Below are positions 15,713-24,270 of a stretch of 35,039 nt of DNA, piece by piece. Under the pieces are notes generated by a model, which was not told the origin of the DNA, did no database searches, and worked only from the letters and a program-made list of their open reading frames with translations. This DNA comes from Acinetobacter baumannii (GTDB lineage: Bacteria > Pseudomonadota > Gammaproteobacteria > Pseudomonadales > Moraxellaceae), in contig NZ_JADVOP010000043.1 in NCBI RefSeq assembly GCF_016508585.1, forward strand, positions 1 to 35,039, read 5' to 3'. Within the stretch, counting starts at the first letter, position 1. Each line of letters starts with the position of its first letter. Position numbers and translations under genes: made by a program.

Positions 15713-17374
15713 TTAAACGTCTGAAGGGACAGCAAACAGCAAACGTCCTGATGCCAATATTTTGTCATGATTTTTCAGCTCAAAACTGACCTTATGCGCT
15801 ATACGGCTAAGCACCAGTTCCACCGTTTGATAGTGTTGAATCAGTCCTTGAAATTTTAACTGCTCAAAACCATTGCACCACAGTAAATCCGCCCAGTTTT
15901 GTTTGGCAAAATGCTGGATAAAACCAATTTGCCCTACGCCTGGATAAATCGGGAAGTTTGGGAAATGTCCTTTAAAGCACTCCAGCTCAGGAATAAATTC
16001 CAAAGCATAACTGATCTGTGCATCCTGAGATTGCTGCGTCAATACCACAGGCAAGCTCATCGGTTGAAAGAGTGATTTTAAATACTGTTGATTCAGCTTC
16101 GATTGTGCATTTTGTGGCATTTGCGTTAAGAACCGCCACTGCCGCGGAATCGCGATACTTTCCAGTTTCAGTTGCAATTGTTTTTTCAGTTGTGCGGTAA
16201 AGGCGGCTTTGCCCTTTTCAATGAGCAGTACACGAGCATCCTCAGTCAACACTGCCACCACCGCTAAAATCTGGCGCTGTTCTTTTTCATGAATTAAGAC
16301 ATGACATTGTTGTATTTCAGCCAACTCAGCGAGTTTTGCTTCAATCGCATCGAGACTTAAACGCTTTTCTTCGAGTTTGACAATGCGGTCCAAACGCCCC
16401 AATAACTGAAATGGACTTTTGGGATTCTGTACATCTGCAACCTGCACTTTATCCCCAGTTAAAATCCAATCCGCGCTAAAAGCATGATTAGTTTTAACGG
16501 CTAATTCTTGCTGCTCGGCGCAGTTAATTTCGACATTGGCAAAGGGTGTCCATAACGCATCATCTGCCTGACGGTGGGCGATCCCGCCTGTTTCAGAACT
16601 ACCAAATACTTCAGTAATCGGACGGTTCAGCAAAGGACGCACGCCTGCATCCAACTTTCCGCCAGAGGAATAGACCATCTGACAGTCTTGCAATACCACA
16701 TCTGTGGTCCAGCGCTTCAACAAAGCGGGGCTGGAAATTACATAATTGGGCAACTGCACATGGGAAATTTTCTTTTGAAGATCGACCACATCCTCAGGGA
16801 AAGCCAGTTGTTTTTGGTAGAAACTGCGCCCACTGGCTAAGGGCCACAACAACTTAAACAATAAACCATAAATATGCTGATGGCTCACCGTAGCAATCGC
16901 AACGGCCTGCTCAGGCAAATCAAAACTGGCTTCTAAACCGTAGACTTCATTGAACAACTGCTGTAAGGTGCGCGGAATCTTTTTCGGCTGCCCAGTTGAG
17001 CCCGAAGTATAAAAATACAGCTGGGCCTGATTGAAAAAGGTAGCATCAAATTGAAGCTCGAAGGTTGACTCTGCTGTCGACGGCAAACGTTTTAAAAAAT
17101 AAATCTGTTGTTCAGCCAATTCTTTTTCTAAGTCGCTGACCCGATGCGGCGGCAATAGCACTTGCTTGCCTGCTTGCAATGCCGCAAACAACAACACTAA
17201 AAACTCGTAACTGTCTTCTTGCCAAAGCGCCCATACAGGCTGTTCCAACGGCTGAATTTGCGCAGCCTGTTCAGCCACATCCAACCAAAAAGTGTGAAAG
17301 GAAACGAAACTTGAGTCCGCCTGAATACACAGGGGACGCAATGAATGGAGATACTGCTGAAAATGACAAGACAT
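15713..17374 (-). CDS. apeH: Acyl-ACP synthetase fused to an ApeI-like FabA/FabZ domain
   Basis: A 553-residue fusion. Residues about 1-440 are an ANL-superfamily adenylating enzyme. The ATP loop is YFYTSGSTGQPKK (around 122-134). FGSSETGG, WILTGD and LLGRLDRIVKLEEKRL follow, and a late NAQSKLNQQYL supplies the catalytic Lys. It should load the aryl acrylate from the lyase onto ACP. The last ~100 residues are a FabA/Z-like hotdog with GHFPNFPIYPGVGQIGF. The His of GHFP is present, but the acidic residue expected 14 positions later is Gly. ApeI is often encoded separately; here the fusion ties loading and dehydration together. Unusual but clean: no frameshift or internal start is evident. Confidence 0.88.
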   Translation of the reverse strand: MSCHFQQYLHSLRPLCIQADSSFVSFHTFWLDVAEQAAQIQPLEQPVWALWQEDSYEFLVLLFAALQAGKQVLLPPHRVSDLEKELAEQQIYFLKRLPSTAESTFELQFDATFFNQAQLYFYTSGSTGQPKKIPRTLQQLFNEVYGLEASFDLPEQAVAIATVSHQHIYGLLFKLLWPLASGRSFYQKQLAFPEDVVDLQKKISHVQLPNYVISSPALLKRWTTDVVLQDCQMVYSSGGKLDAGVRPLLNRPITEVFGSSETGGIAHRQADDALWTPFANVEINCAEQQELAVKTNHAFSADWILTGDKVQVADVQNPKSPFQLLGRLDRIVKLEEKRLSLDAIEAKLAELAEIQQCHVLIHEKEQRQILAVVAVLTEDARVLLIEKGKAAFTAQLKKQLQLKLESIAIPRQWRFLTQMPQNAQSKLNQQYLKSLFQPMSLPVVLTQQSQDAQISYALEFIPELECFKGHFPNFPIYPGVGQIGFIQHFAKQNWADLLWCNGFEQLKFQGLIQHYQTVELVLSRIAHKVSFELKNHDKILASGRLLFAVPSDV

Positions 17375-17451
17375 AAAATTTGTTTTTAAAACCGTATTTC
17401 TAATCGCTATAGTTCGAGGCCGCTGTTTCAGCTGCTCTGACGGAAACGCTG

Positions 17452-18006
17452 TTATTTCTGTGCCTGATGCAGCCGCTGCTGGCGTTTGCGCAACACAAAC
17501 TCACCCAGCAACAGTCCACCCATCAAGACATAAGAGATCAAACCGTTATACAGCACCCAAATCTTCATTGGTGCAAAGAAAACAGTGATCAGGGCAAGGA
17601 CCGCATTGATGCAGAAAAACCCACACCAAACTTTGGTCACTTGACGGGTCCATTCTACCCCTTCTTCGGGCAAATTAGGCTCTGCCAAACGTGCAAAACG
17701 TTCAATCATCGAAGGCGGTCGAATCAAGGTGCTGGCAAAAATAAATAGCGCCCCGAGACTCATAAAGACAGGATAGAGTTTAAGCCACGCATGATCTTTT
17801 AAAATCAAACTCAGCCCGCCGCATAAAATGGCAAAACCCGTCAATGGCCACAGCAAGGCATTGCCCTTACTCAATAAGCGCAAGATGCCCAGCGCAATCA
17901 ATACCGCACTGACCCAGACATACTGTCCATGTGCCAAAGCATAAGCTACAAAAAAAGGATAGAGGATCAATCCGACCCCTGCTATCCCTTTTAAAATGTT
18001 GTTCAT
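17452..18006 (-). CDS. Inner-membrane protein of the aryl polyene cluster (COG4648-like)
   Basis: A 184-residue, very hydrophobic protein with about five to six membrane spans: first GVGLILYPFFVAYALAHG, then VLIALGILRLL, LTGFAILCGGLSLIL, FMSLGALFIFAST, INAVLALITVFFA and LISYVLMGGLLLG. A short cytoplasmic segment between spans reads RLAEPNLPEEGVEWTRQVTKVW. It matches the DUF-type membrane proteins found next to the ACPs in APE clusters (ApeG position). Its start overlaps the ACP gene by 4 bp. A 77-bp gap follows it, the largest inside the operon. Function is unknown; membrane scaffolding of the synthase is a guess. Confidence 0.8.
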   Translation of the reverse strand: MNNILKGIAGVGLILYPFFVAYALAHGQYVWVSAVLIALGILRLLSKGNALLWPLTGFAILCGGLSLILKDHAWLKLYPVFMSLGALFIFASTLIRPPSMIERFARLAEPNLPEEGVEWTRQVTKVWCGFFCINAVLALITVFFAPMKIWVLYNGLISYVLMGGLLLGEFVLRKRQQRLHQAQK

Positions 18007-18251
18007 GCAGCTGACATATTCTGAATCACGACCACCACATCTTGAACGGTACGCACATTTTTAAAGTCTTCAGGATTAACTTGTTTACCTGTCAGCTCTT
18101 TAATTTTTACGACCAAATCAATGGCATCAATACTGTCGACATCGAGGTCTGAAGCTAGGTTTGATTCTAACTGCACATCTTCAGGTGCAATTTCAAACAG
18201 CTCTTCCATCCACTCACGTAATTTTTCTAACACGGTTTCTTGTGCAAGCAT
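18003..18251 (-). CDS. apeF: Acyl carrier protein
   Basis: An acidic, 82-residue four-helix ACP. The phosphopantetheine attachment Ser40 lies in DLDVDSIDAIDLV, the standard DSx(D/E) context. APE systems use two ACPs, and this is the second in transcription order, 9 bp after the first. The E/F symbols rest on order only. No phosphopantetheinyl transferase is encoded in the window, so the host's enzyme must arm it. Confidence 0.9.
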   Translation of the reverse strand: MLAQETVLEKLREWMEELFEIAPEDVQLESNLASDLDVDSIDAIDLVVKIKELTGKQVNPEDFKNVRTVQDVVVVIQNMSAA

Positions 18252-18260
18252 AGCAACCTC

Positions 18261-18521
18261 TTATGCTGTTTTCTGTGCTTCAACCAAAGCCACTAAGCTT
18301 TGAATTGATTTAAAATGTTCTTTGGTTTCTGCGGACTCTGCATTTAGATGAATGCCATAGCGCTTTTTCAATGCCAAACCCAGTTCTAAAGCATCAATCG
18401 AGTCCAAACCCAGACCATCACCAAACAAAGGCGCGTCTGTATCAATATCTTCAATATGGATGTCTTCAAGGGCGAGGACATCAATAATCATTTGCTTTAA
18501 TTCATCAGCAAGATTGCTCAT
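18261..18521 (-). CDS. apeE: Acyl carrier protein
   Basis: An acidic, 86-residue ACP with attachment Ser41 in GDGLGLDSIDALELGLAL. It differs clearly from the second ACP, so the two probably take different acyl groups or partners (one for the starter, one for extension). It overlaps the PlsC-like acyltransferase gene by 17 bp. Confidence 0.9.
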   Translation of the reverse strand: MSNLADELKQMIIDVLALEDIHIEDIDTDAPLFGDGLGLDSIDALELGLALKKRYGIHLNAESAETKEHFKSIQSLVALVEAQKTA

Positions 18522-19326
18522 TTAGGGATAACTCTTGGTTAAAAAACCACTGTAATTGTTGATTTAATTGACGCACATTTTTGGGATTGACCGTTACATC
18601 ATCCAATACGTCTTCCACTCGGATCGCATCCAACACTTTCACATGGATATGAAAAGGCTGTTCTGGAATGTGATACCACTTTTCATTTTTAGTCAGGGTC
18701 GATGGCGTGCAGCTAATCAGCACAGGGCGAATCGGCACCCCAGCACGCAAAGCAATATTGGCCGCACCACGCTGAAAATCATTCAGTTGCTCACCTTTTG
18801 CTGTCCGCGTCCCTTCAGGAAAGATCAACAAGGACGCCGCATGATCCTGCTGTAATTTGTGTACGCAGTCCTGAATAAATTGTTCGGAACCTGCATTTAA
18901 AATATAGCCTGCGCTTTGTACAGGGCCTTTGGTAAATGGATTTGACCACAGCGCCTGCTTGACCACGCAGTTTGCTTGTTCCATTAAACCAATTAAAACC
19001 ACCACGTCAATCAGTGTCGGATGATTGGCAATGACCAACTCTTGTTGACTGTTTTGTAATTTCTCTAAACCTTCAACCGTATAGGTCATAATGCCCAGTT
19101 TCACCATCATTTCGGTGAAACCTTTAAAACTGTGCTTAATCACCTTTTGAGTGCGCTGCTTGCGAAGCTCAAGGTCTGCTGAGCTCAGCTTGACCAGCGG
19201 CGCAACCAAACCACCAATCGCCACACCGCCCAAGCCAAAGCTGGCAAAGCTAAATCCTGTCGCCCCAACGCGCCAAACATAGTTGGCTTGTTGCTTGATC
19301 CGATTTAATTTCAGCATTTCGTCCAC
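18505..19326 (-). CDS. PlsC-like 1-acyl-glycerophosphate acyltransferase
   Basis: A 273-residue acyltransferase with the HX4D active site (ANHPTLIDVVV, His102 and Asp107) and the FPEGTR phosphate-binding block (169-174). A weak hydrophobic N-terminal segment (about 24-46) may hold it to the membrane. It likely works on the lipid anchor of the pigment and corresponds to ApeD by gene order. It overlaps the chain-length-factor gene by 16 bp and the first ACP by 17 bp. A housekeeping PlsC is less likely because of this embedding. Confidence 0.87.
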   Translation of the reverse strand: MDEMLKLNRIKQQANYVWRVGATGFSFASFGLGGVAIGGLVAPLVKLSSADLELRKQRTQKVIKHSFKGFTEMMVKLGIMTYTVEGLEKLQNSQQELVIANHPTLIDVVVLIGLMEQANCVVKQALWSNPFTKGPVQSAGYILNAGSEQFIQDCVHKLQQDHAASLLIFPEGTRTAKGEQLNDFQRGAANIALRAGVPIRPVLISCTPSTLTKNEKWYHIPEQPFHIHVKVLDAIRVEDVLDDVTVNPKNVRQLNQQLQWFFNQELSLNEQSC

Positions 19327-19934
19327 GCTTCAGATTCAGTTTGCTCAGGATTATTCCAAAACGTATTAAATGCCAAAGCCTGCTGATAGGCTGGCGTAGC
19401 ATCCGTATGCTTTGGCGTCAACATCAAGTTGGCAGGCGCTAATGAAATCATCGCTGCCATCGCAAAAGCAGCAAATGGCTGATGCTCGGCATAAATGTCT
19501 GGCAAGGCTTCATCATAATACACCAGCAAAACCTGACGAGCTTCTGGCCTTGTTTTTAGCCACGCATAGGCTTCAATCAGTCCATCATTCCACGAACCCG
19601 CCAAACTGGTCCCAGGTGTCGCATCCTGACATAAAATAGAATATAAACCTGAAATTGCATTATGCACCGACGTTGAAAATTGAGTCGGTGAAGGGGTTTG
19701 CTCGCTTAACACATCTGCCAAAATATTCAGGGTTTTTGCTTCATCGCCATATTGCGACACCCAAACAATATAATCGGCATGCTGGGTGGCTAAAGTCTGC
19801 ATTGCGCTATTCATAGCCAGCTTTGCTAGGCGCGATAAGCGCCGGCGTTGCATCGCAGGAATGTGCTCTATAGCTGATAATTCTTGATCAACCAAGCTCA
19901 TATTCAAGCGGGATACGTGGAGTTGCATCATCAT
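19311..19934 (-). CDS. apeC: Chain-length-factor-like ketosynthase partner (Ketoacyl-synt_2)
   Basis: A 207-residue protein that follows the N-terminal half of ketosynthases (GLYSILCQDATPGTSLAGSW). The nucleophile position reads SLAGSWNDG (110-118) with no catalytic Cys, and the C-terminal His-bearing half is missing. This is the plan of the ApeC partner that forms a heterodimer with the ketosynthase ApeO. It is the first gene of the operon, with a promoter about 40-65 bp upstream. Three ATGs in a row (19934, 19931, 19928) make the exact start uncertain, and the ribosome site is weak. Confidence 0.87.
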   Translation of the reverse strand: MMMQLHVSRLNMSLVDQELSAIEHIPAMQRRRLSRLAKLAMNSAMQTLATQHADYIVWVSQYGDEAKTLNILADVLSEQTPSPTQFSTSVHNAISGLYSILCQDATPGTSLAGSWNDGLIEAYAWLKTRPEARQVLLVYYDEALPDIYAEHQPFAAFAMAAMISLAPANLMLTPKHTDATPAYQQALAFNTFWNNPEQTESEAWTKC

Positions 19935-19951
19935 GATCAGTGTTTAAAAGT

Positions 19952-19964
19952 TGATAAATTATCA
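19952..19964. promoter_or_regulatory. Palindrome TGATAA-A-TTATCA in the operon leader, possible operator
   Basis: A perfect 6-1-6 palindrome lies just downstream of the predicted start of transcription (about 19966), between promoter and apeC. A looser inverted pair GGTGT (19965-19969) and ACACC (19979-19983) brackets the -10 box. Either could bind a repressor, but no regulator gene is present in the window. Confidence 0.45.
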
Positions 19965-19972
19965 GGTGTGTA

Positions 19973-20001
19973 ATTATAACACCGAGTTAAATTTTTCACA
20001 A
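19973..20001 (-). promoter_or_regulatory. Sigma70-type promoter of the aryl polyene operon
   Basis: On the leftward strand there is a consensus -10 box TATAAT (19973-19978) and, exactly 17 bp upstream, TTGTGA (19996-20001), which matches 4 of 6 of the -35 consensus. It lies 39 bp before the first start codon. No other strong promoter is seen down to 17 kb of closely packed leftward genes, so it is the likely main promoter for the whole cluster. Confidence 0.6.
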
Positions 20002-20127
20002 AAAATAACAAAACCATGTTGTTTTCAAAAATAAAATTGTGAAATCCATTCAATTATCAATTGCTGTATGCTGAAAAAACAGGAGGTTTTAACTTGGTAA
20101 ACTATACATACTCATCAGGAGTTTACC

Positions 20128-21004
20128 ATGAGCTAGAAACACAAGACGTATACGGTAGAACTTAAATCTGAAGCCATCAAAGCATTAGAAGCCAATCAAG
20201 GCAATGTATCCGAAACAGTTAGAGAACTCGGCATTTCCATGCAGACCCTTTCGCATTGGAACAATAAGGCAAAGGCAGGGACTTTAGCTGGTACTAAACA
20301 GTATTCACCTGACCTAAACGCTTTGCTCGAAGAAAATAAGCAACTTAAACAAACAGCTTAAATCCGCTGAAATGGAACGTAAATTTCTAAAAAAGGCAGC
20401 AGCGTACTTTGCCAAAGTACGTCAGTAAGGTACGCCTATATGAAATCGCAAAAACACTGATTGCCGATAATTTTGATGGCACGATTACTTCATGTATTAG
20501 TTTCACACTTTTATAATTGGCTAAAACGAGGTGTGAATAAACGATTAGTTCAGCGAAATCAACAAACAAATTTGGTCAAAATAGCGCACAAATAAACGAA
20601 ACAGAGCTATGACTATATTCGCTTAACCAAGCATTTACAGGCTCAGGTCGTAAAAATTAGTACATATGCAGTATGTCAGATAAAAAAGTTAAATCAGCTG
20701 CATTGTAAGTACCACAAACGTTTCAAAAGAACGACGAACAGTGACCATAACTGAGCGATCTATCCAAATTTGCTTGAGCAACAATTCTCAATGATTAAAC
20801 CAAACCAAGCGTGATTGAGTGATATTACGTATATATGGACGACTGAAGGCTTGTTGTACTTAATAGTTGTAAAAGACGTTTACACGAAACAAGTGGTTGG
20901 CTACAGCTTAAATGAGCGTATGACAGCCAAGCTTGTTTGTGATGCATCGAATATGGCTATTCACAATCAAAAACCAGCTAAGGACCTCATTGTACATTCA
21001 CAAA
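20128..21004 (+). pseudogene. Decayed IS3-family element (orfA and orfB relics)
   Basis: Frame pieces spell an IS3 OrfA from 20128: KTYTVELKSEAIKALEA, then VRELGISMQTLSHWNNKAK. Codon 3 is a stop, and a 1-bp insertion near 20350 shifts the frame before KAAAYFAKVRQ-like text ending at 20428. OrfB relics follow from about 20440 with several stops, including LSDITYIWTTEGLLYLIVVKD with the first catalytic Asp. The relic ends near 21004, where an IS5-family relic of opposite strand begins. It is old debris, more decayed than the other elements here. Confidence 0.8.
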
Positions 21005-21435
21005 CTTCATGCCTGTAGAGTCTACGAGTAGATGAAGCCCATCACTGTTTTTCTGATAACTAATTGCAATATCAATATGCTTTTGTCTTCTACAAAGCAT
21101 ACTGTAATCTGGTGCTGTCCAATCCAATCCGCAAAGTTTAATTAAGTTTTGAACAAAGTCAGTAACCCTGTGTAAAGTGAGTCTAAATAGAGATTTGATC
21201 ATCAAATACATTGAATCGCTATGTCGGAGTAAGTTTTACTTAGACCTTATTTGCCTTGCGGTTCTGCATGCCATTGTGTTTTTGGATCGAACCAAATGTC
21301 AATATTCCCACGATTAAAGAGTGCTTGGTTATATGCTGACCAATTGGTTGTGCGGTAGATTTTGTATGTAAGCTTCTTCATTTGAAAATTATATTGCTGA
21401 AAAAGCCTTTACAGATAGGTTTGTGCAACAAAGCC
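20990..21435 (-). pseudogene. IS5-family transposase relic with one terminal repeat
   Basis: The terminal repeat GGCTTTGTTGCACAAAC (leftward strand) lies at 21419-21435. The transposase starts at 21381 (MKKLTYKIYRTTNWSAYNQ). It meets a nonsense codon after HAEPQGK (CAA to TAA) and a 1-bp deletion near 21215. It resumes in another frame as SLFRLTLHRVTDFVQNLI up to the first catalytic region LLVDSTGMK, where it is cut at the junction with the IS3 relic. The C-terminal half and other end are lost. Confidence 0.82.
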
Positions 21436-21485
21436 TATGTGAAGTTGAATGTAGACTGGGAAATCTAACAGATAGATAAAATGAT

Positions 21486-21507
21486 AAAGCTCTTCTAAAA
21501 GAGCTTT
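21486..21507 (-). terminator. Hairpin terminator downstream of the lipoprotein gene
   Basis: AAAGCTCTT (21486-21494) and AAGAGCTTT (21499-21507) form a 9-bp stem with a 4-nt loop, about 40 bp past the stop of the leftward lipoprotein gene. A T-containing tail (ATCATTTTAT) follows on the leftward strand. Confidence 0.6.
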
Positions 21508-21544
21508 ATTCTAAGAGTCTATAATTTGGATCTAAAATGATTTA

Positions 21545-22210
21545 TTAGGGGGTAACTTTAGGCAAAGATAAAATTAATTTAGCTTCATAGTCATTCAAAA
21601 CATTATCAATATTTTCAATCCATTTTGTACCATTGGCTACCTGTGCTGATCTAACAACTTTGCTGTAAACGTGAATAGGTTCAGCTGGCGATTTCTTCGT
21701 ATTGAAGATATCGGTATCAATTTCAGAATGGATTTTAATAGATGCAAATCCTGGCTGGAACCAAGACCAGAATTTATTAATTTTAATATTCAAAACTAGG
21801 TCTGCATTCGCCCGATTGGCAGCATTATCTTCAAGAACTTCATAGCCTGATTTCTTAAGTGCTAGAGTTGTACGTTTCTTTAATAATTCAGAAACCGTTT
21901 CTTTCTCTAAAAGAATATCACCTAAAGCTTTTCCATAACCGTTACGCTTTCGAGCTACAGCTTTTGCTTTTTCTTCAGCCGTAGCCTTTGCTAAACCACC
22001 TTTTAAAGATGGGATATCAGCAGTTGGTGGTTTATCTTGAAAAGACCTTTCATCTTCAACAAGTGCAATAATCACTTTTTTAGAATTACTGGCCTCTTGT
22101 GTAGAAACTTGATTAGAGGTTGGAACTTGGATAAGTCCACGAGATGTTGCACATCCTGAAAGTGTAGTGATTAACAACCCAAAAGTTAGTATAAGAAAAA
22201 AATGTTTCAC
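21545..22210 (-). CDS. YajG-like lipoprotein
   Basis: A 221-residue protein with a lipoprotein signal ending LSGC (Cys19). The mature part has a long charged stretch (AKATAEEKAKAVARKRNGYGKA, about 75-96), then helices and a strand pattern (ADLVLNIKINKFWSWFQPGF). These recall YajG-type lipoproteins, in which a variable-loading domain follows 'L..ALKKSGYEV'. It starts at GTG with a good GAGGGA site 5-6 nt upstream. It stands alone between IS relics, with its own terminator, and seems intact. Function is unknown; an outer-membrane or cell-envelope role is likely. Confidence 0.72.
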   Translation of the reverse strand: MKHFFLILTFGLLITTLSGCATSRGLIQVPTSNQVSTQEASNSKKVIIALVEDERSFQDKPPTADIPSLKGGLAKATAEEKAKAVARKRNGYGKALGDILLEKETVSELLKKRTTLALKKSGYEVLEDNAANRANADLVLNIKINKFWSWFQPGFASIKIHSEIDTDIFNTKKSPAEPIHVYSKVVRSAQVANGTKWIENIDNVLNDYEAKLILSLPKVTP

Positions 22211-22317
22211 AAAAATCCCTCAATATTTATATAGTTAGGTAAAACTTCATAAATATAAAGAAATAGCGCAAAGATTGAAAGATAATTATTCGTATTAGTG
22301 GGAAAGTGTTTAAGTTT

Positions 22318-22456
22318 TGAACCGTACCGGGTTTTTCGGAGACTTTTTTATTTAAGTTAGGCCACCTGACCTAACGGGTTAATCTTATCATAGTACATCG
22401 AGCACCATATCTGTATTCATCCGTGTAGATACTTTCCATCCAATAATTGCTCGTAA
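22318..22456 (-). mobile_element. Relic of the same IS3-family element as at 992-1867, inverted
   Basis: The terminal repeat TGAACCGTACCGGGTTTT begins at 22318. The next 60 bases match the right end of the copy at 992-1867, including the OrfB C-terminus MYYDKINPLGQVA. Then comes a different part of OrfB (RAIIGWKVSTRMNTD), joined by an internal deletion. The relic is cut at 22456 by the next IS3 element. The two copies face opposite ways and bracket the whole aryl polyene region. Confidence 0.85.
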
Positions 22457-22495
22457 GGTAATCCTCCCATAAATAACCGAAGTTAAAAGTAGAGG

Positions 22496-23284
22496 TTAAG
22501 CAGCCATTAGAGGTGGCTTTCCTTTGTTAGCTTGATGTGGTCTTTCATGGTTGTAATGCCACAACCAGTTTGTTGCATAATCTTGTACTTCATCCAAAGT
22601 ATCAAATAAATGCTTGCTCAGCCAACTATAACGTATGGTCCGATTATAGCGTTCAATATACGCATTCTGCTGTGGCTTACCCGGTTGAATATATTCAATA
22701 CGAATACCATGCTCAGTAGCCCAGCGCACAAATTCGTGACTGATAAATTCGGGACCATTATCGCATCGGATCACTAACGGTTTTTCTCTCCACTCCAGCA
22801 ATTGATTCAACGTACGAATAACCCTGATTGTGGGCAATGAGAACCCTGCTTCAATGGCTAGGCCTTCGCGGCGGTAATCATCAATCACATTCAATAATCG
22901 AAACTTGCAACCATCGGAAAGCTGATCATGCATAAAATCTAATGACCAAACCTGATTTTCTCGGATTGGTTCTTTCAATGGTTCAGGCGCATGCCGTTTT
23001 AGTCTTCTTCTCGGTTTAATACGCAGATTCAGTGCCAACTCACAGTAAATGCGGTAAACCCGCTTGTGATTCCAGCAGCAACTCTCAACATGCCGTAAAT
23101 ACGAGAAGCACAAACCAAAGCCCCAGTCGGAATTTTCCTCAGTGAGTTCAATGAGCTGTTCAGCAATGAGTGCATTGTCATCGCTGAGTTTGGCTTGATA
23201 GCGGTAGCAGGTTTCACTAATGCCAAATGCTTTACAAGCCAAACGAATACTAATGGCATGCTGGGCAACTGCCTGTTGTGCCAT
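22496..23284 (-). CDS. IS3-family transposase OrfB (integrase core)
   Basis: 262 residues from the first ATG. The frame also runs upstream (RVKPSCRRK...) into the end of orfA, as expected for an OrfAB fusion by -1 frameshift. The DDE residues are all present: Asp in WSLDFMHD, Asp in IRCDNGPEF, and Glu in QNAYIERYNRTIR. The C-terminus NHERPHQANKGKPPLMA is typical of the IS51-like group. No stop or frameshift is seen, so the element may still move. Confidence 0.9.
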   Translation of the reverse strand: MAQQAVAQHAISIRLACKAFGISETCYRYQAKLSDDNALIAEQLIELTEENSDWGFGLCFSYLRHVESCCWNHKRVYRIYCELALNLRIKPRRRLKRHAPEPLKEPIRENQVWSLDFMHDQLSDGCKFRLLNVIDDYRREGLAIEAGFSLPTIRVIRTLNQLLEWREKPLVIRCDNGPEFISHEFVRWATEHGIRIEYIQPGKPQQNAYIERYNRTIRYSWLSKHLFDTLDEVQDYATNWLWHYNHERPHQANKGKPPLMAA

Positions 23285-23304
23285 CTTACGCCGGCAAGAT
23301 GGCT

Positions 23305-23586
23305 TTACCCTTGCGTAGCAGTGCTACTCATTGCCATCGCTTCCTGGATGATTTCGGCCTTTAATCGCTCTTCCGCATACATCTTTTTAAGTCTGGTATT
23401 TTCGGCTTCTAGCTCTTTCAGTCGAGCCATTAATGATGTATCCATACCACCATATTTGGCACGCCATTTATAAAAGGTAGCATTACTCATGCCGTGTTCA
23501 CGGCAAAGGGTCGCTACAGGTGTGCCAGATTCTGCCTGTTTCAAGATGGACATGATCTGACTGTCAGTAAATTTAGATGTTTTCAT
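23305..23586 (-). CDS. IS3-family transposase OrfA
   Basis: 93 residues: a helix-turn-helix (KFTDSQIMSILKQAESG... CREHGMSNATFYKWRAKYGG, residues 5-47) and a coiled-coil helix (LMARLKELEAENTRLKKMY). It ends in ATQG, 20 bp before the first orfB ATG, with the orfB frame open across the gap in -1 register. It is complete. Confidence 0.9.
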   Translation of the reverse strand: MKTSKFTDSQIMSILKQAESGTPVATLCREHGMSNATFYKWRAKYGGMDTSLMARLKELEAENTRLKKMYAEERLKAEIIQEAMAMSSTATQG

Positions 23587-23658
23587 GCAGAATCTCCTGC
23601 TCGTATCTTAAGAGAAAATTCTACTTTTAGATCCTATTATTTTTAGGGGGGATTACCC

Positions 23659-24261
23659 CAGCAGGTCCTGATGAAACTCTCAGGCCTGCCTCAAGTGAAA
23701 ACGCTGGAAGGTTACGATTTTAATTATGCACTGGGTGCTCCCAAATCACAGGTGGTCGAGTTGTTCAACCTGAGCTTTATTGCTAGAGCAGAAAATGTGG
23801 TGTTTCTCGGGGCTAGCGGTGTAGGGAAAACGCACTTATCTATGGCATTAGGCTATAAGGCCATCATGAACAATGTCAAAACCAAGTTTATTACCGCCGC
23901 CGATCTCATGCTGCAACTGAGTACAGCCTATCAGCAAGGTAAATTGAAAACCTATATGCAACGTGCGGTACTGGGACCAAAGTTACTGATTATCGATGAA
24001 ATTGGTTATTTACCGTTTGGACGTGAAGAAGCGAATCTGTTCTTTAACGTGATTGCCAAGCGTTATGAAAAAGGCAGTACGATATTGACGAGTAACTTAC
24101 CCTTTAGCCAATGGTCTAAGTCGTTTGCGGATGATGTTACGTTGACCGCTGCGATGTTAGATCGGTTGCTGCATCACTGTCATGTGGTACAAATATCGGG
24201 TGAGAGTTATCGTTTGAAGGATAAAAAAAGAATTGGGATTCAGCCCCAGGTTGAAATTTAA
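23659..24261 (+). pseudogene. istB: IS21-family helper ATPase IstB, 5' truncated
   Basis: About 200 residues remain of a usual ~250; the N-terminal ~55 residues are cut off by the IS3 element at 23657. Preserved are the Walker A loop GASGVGKTH (about residue 48 from the first remaining Met), Walker B LLIIDEIGYLP, the sensor STILTSNLPFSQW and the C-terminal AMLDRLLHHCHVVQISGESYR. The matching istA is absent. The istA fragment at 1868-2546 has different terminal repeats and opposite strand, so it is probably from another IS21 element. Confidence 0.88.
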
Positions 24262-24270
24262 TACGAGATC

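Larger units (their letters stand above)
22457..23657 (-). mobile_element. Complete-looking IS3-family element (second type)
   Basis: Imperfect inverted ends share GGTAATCC(C/T)CCC and, about 20-25 bp in, TAAAAGTAG; the ends fall near 22457 and 23657. Inside are intact orfA and orfB in the usual -1 overlap arrangement, about 1.2 kb in total. The left neighbour is the relic of another IS3 element and the right neighbour is a truncated istB, so the flanks do not match a simple insertion and no target duplication is seen. Confidence 0.8.

Noticed and set aside
992..22456. A true composite transposon carrying the pigment cluster
   Set aside because: Both IS copies are internally deleted and lack target duplications. 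Present mobility is not supported, although past rearrangement is.
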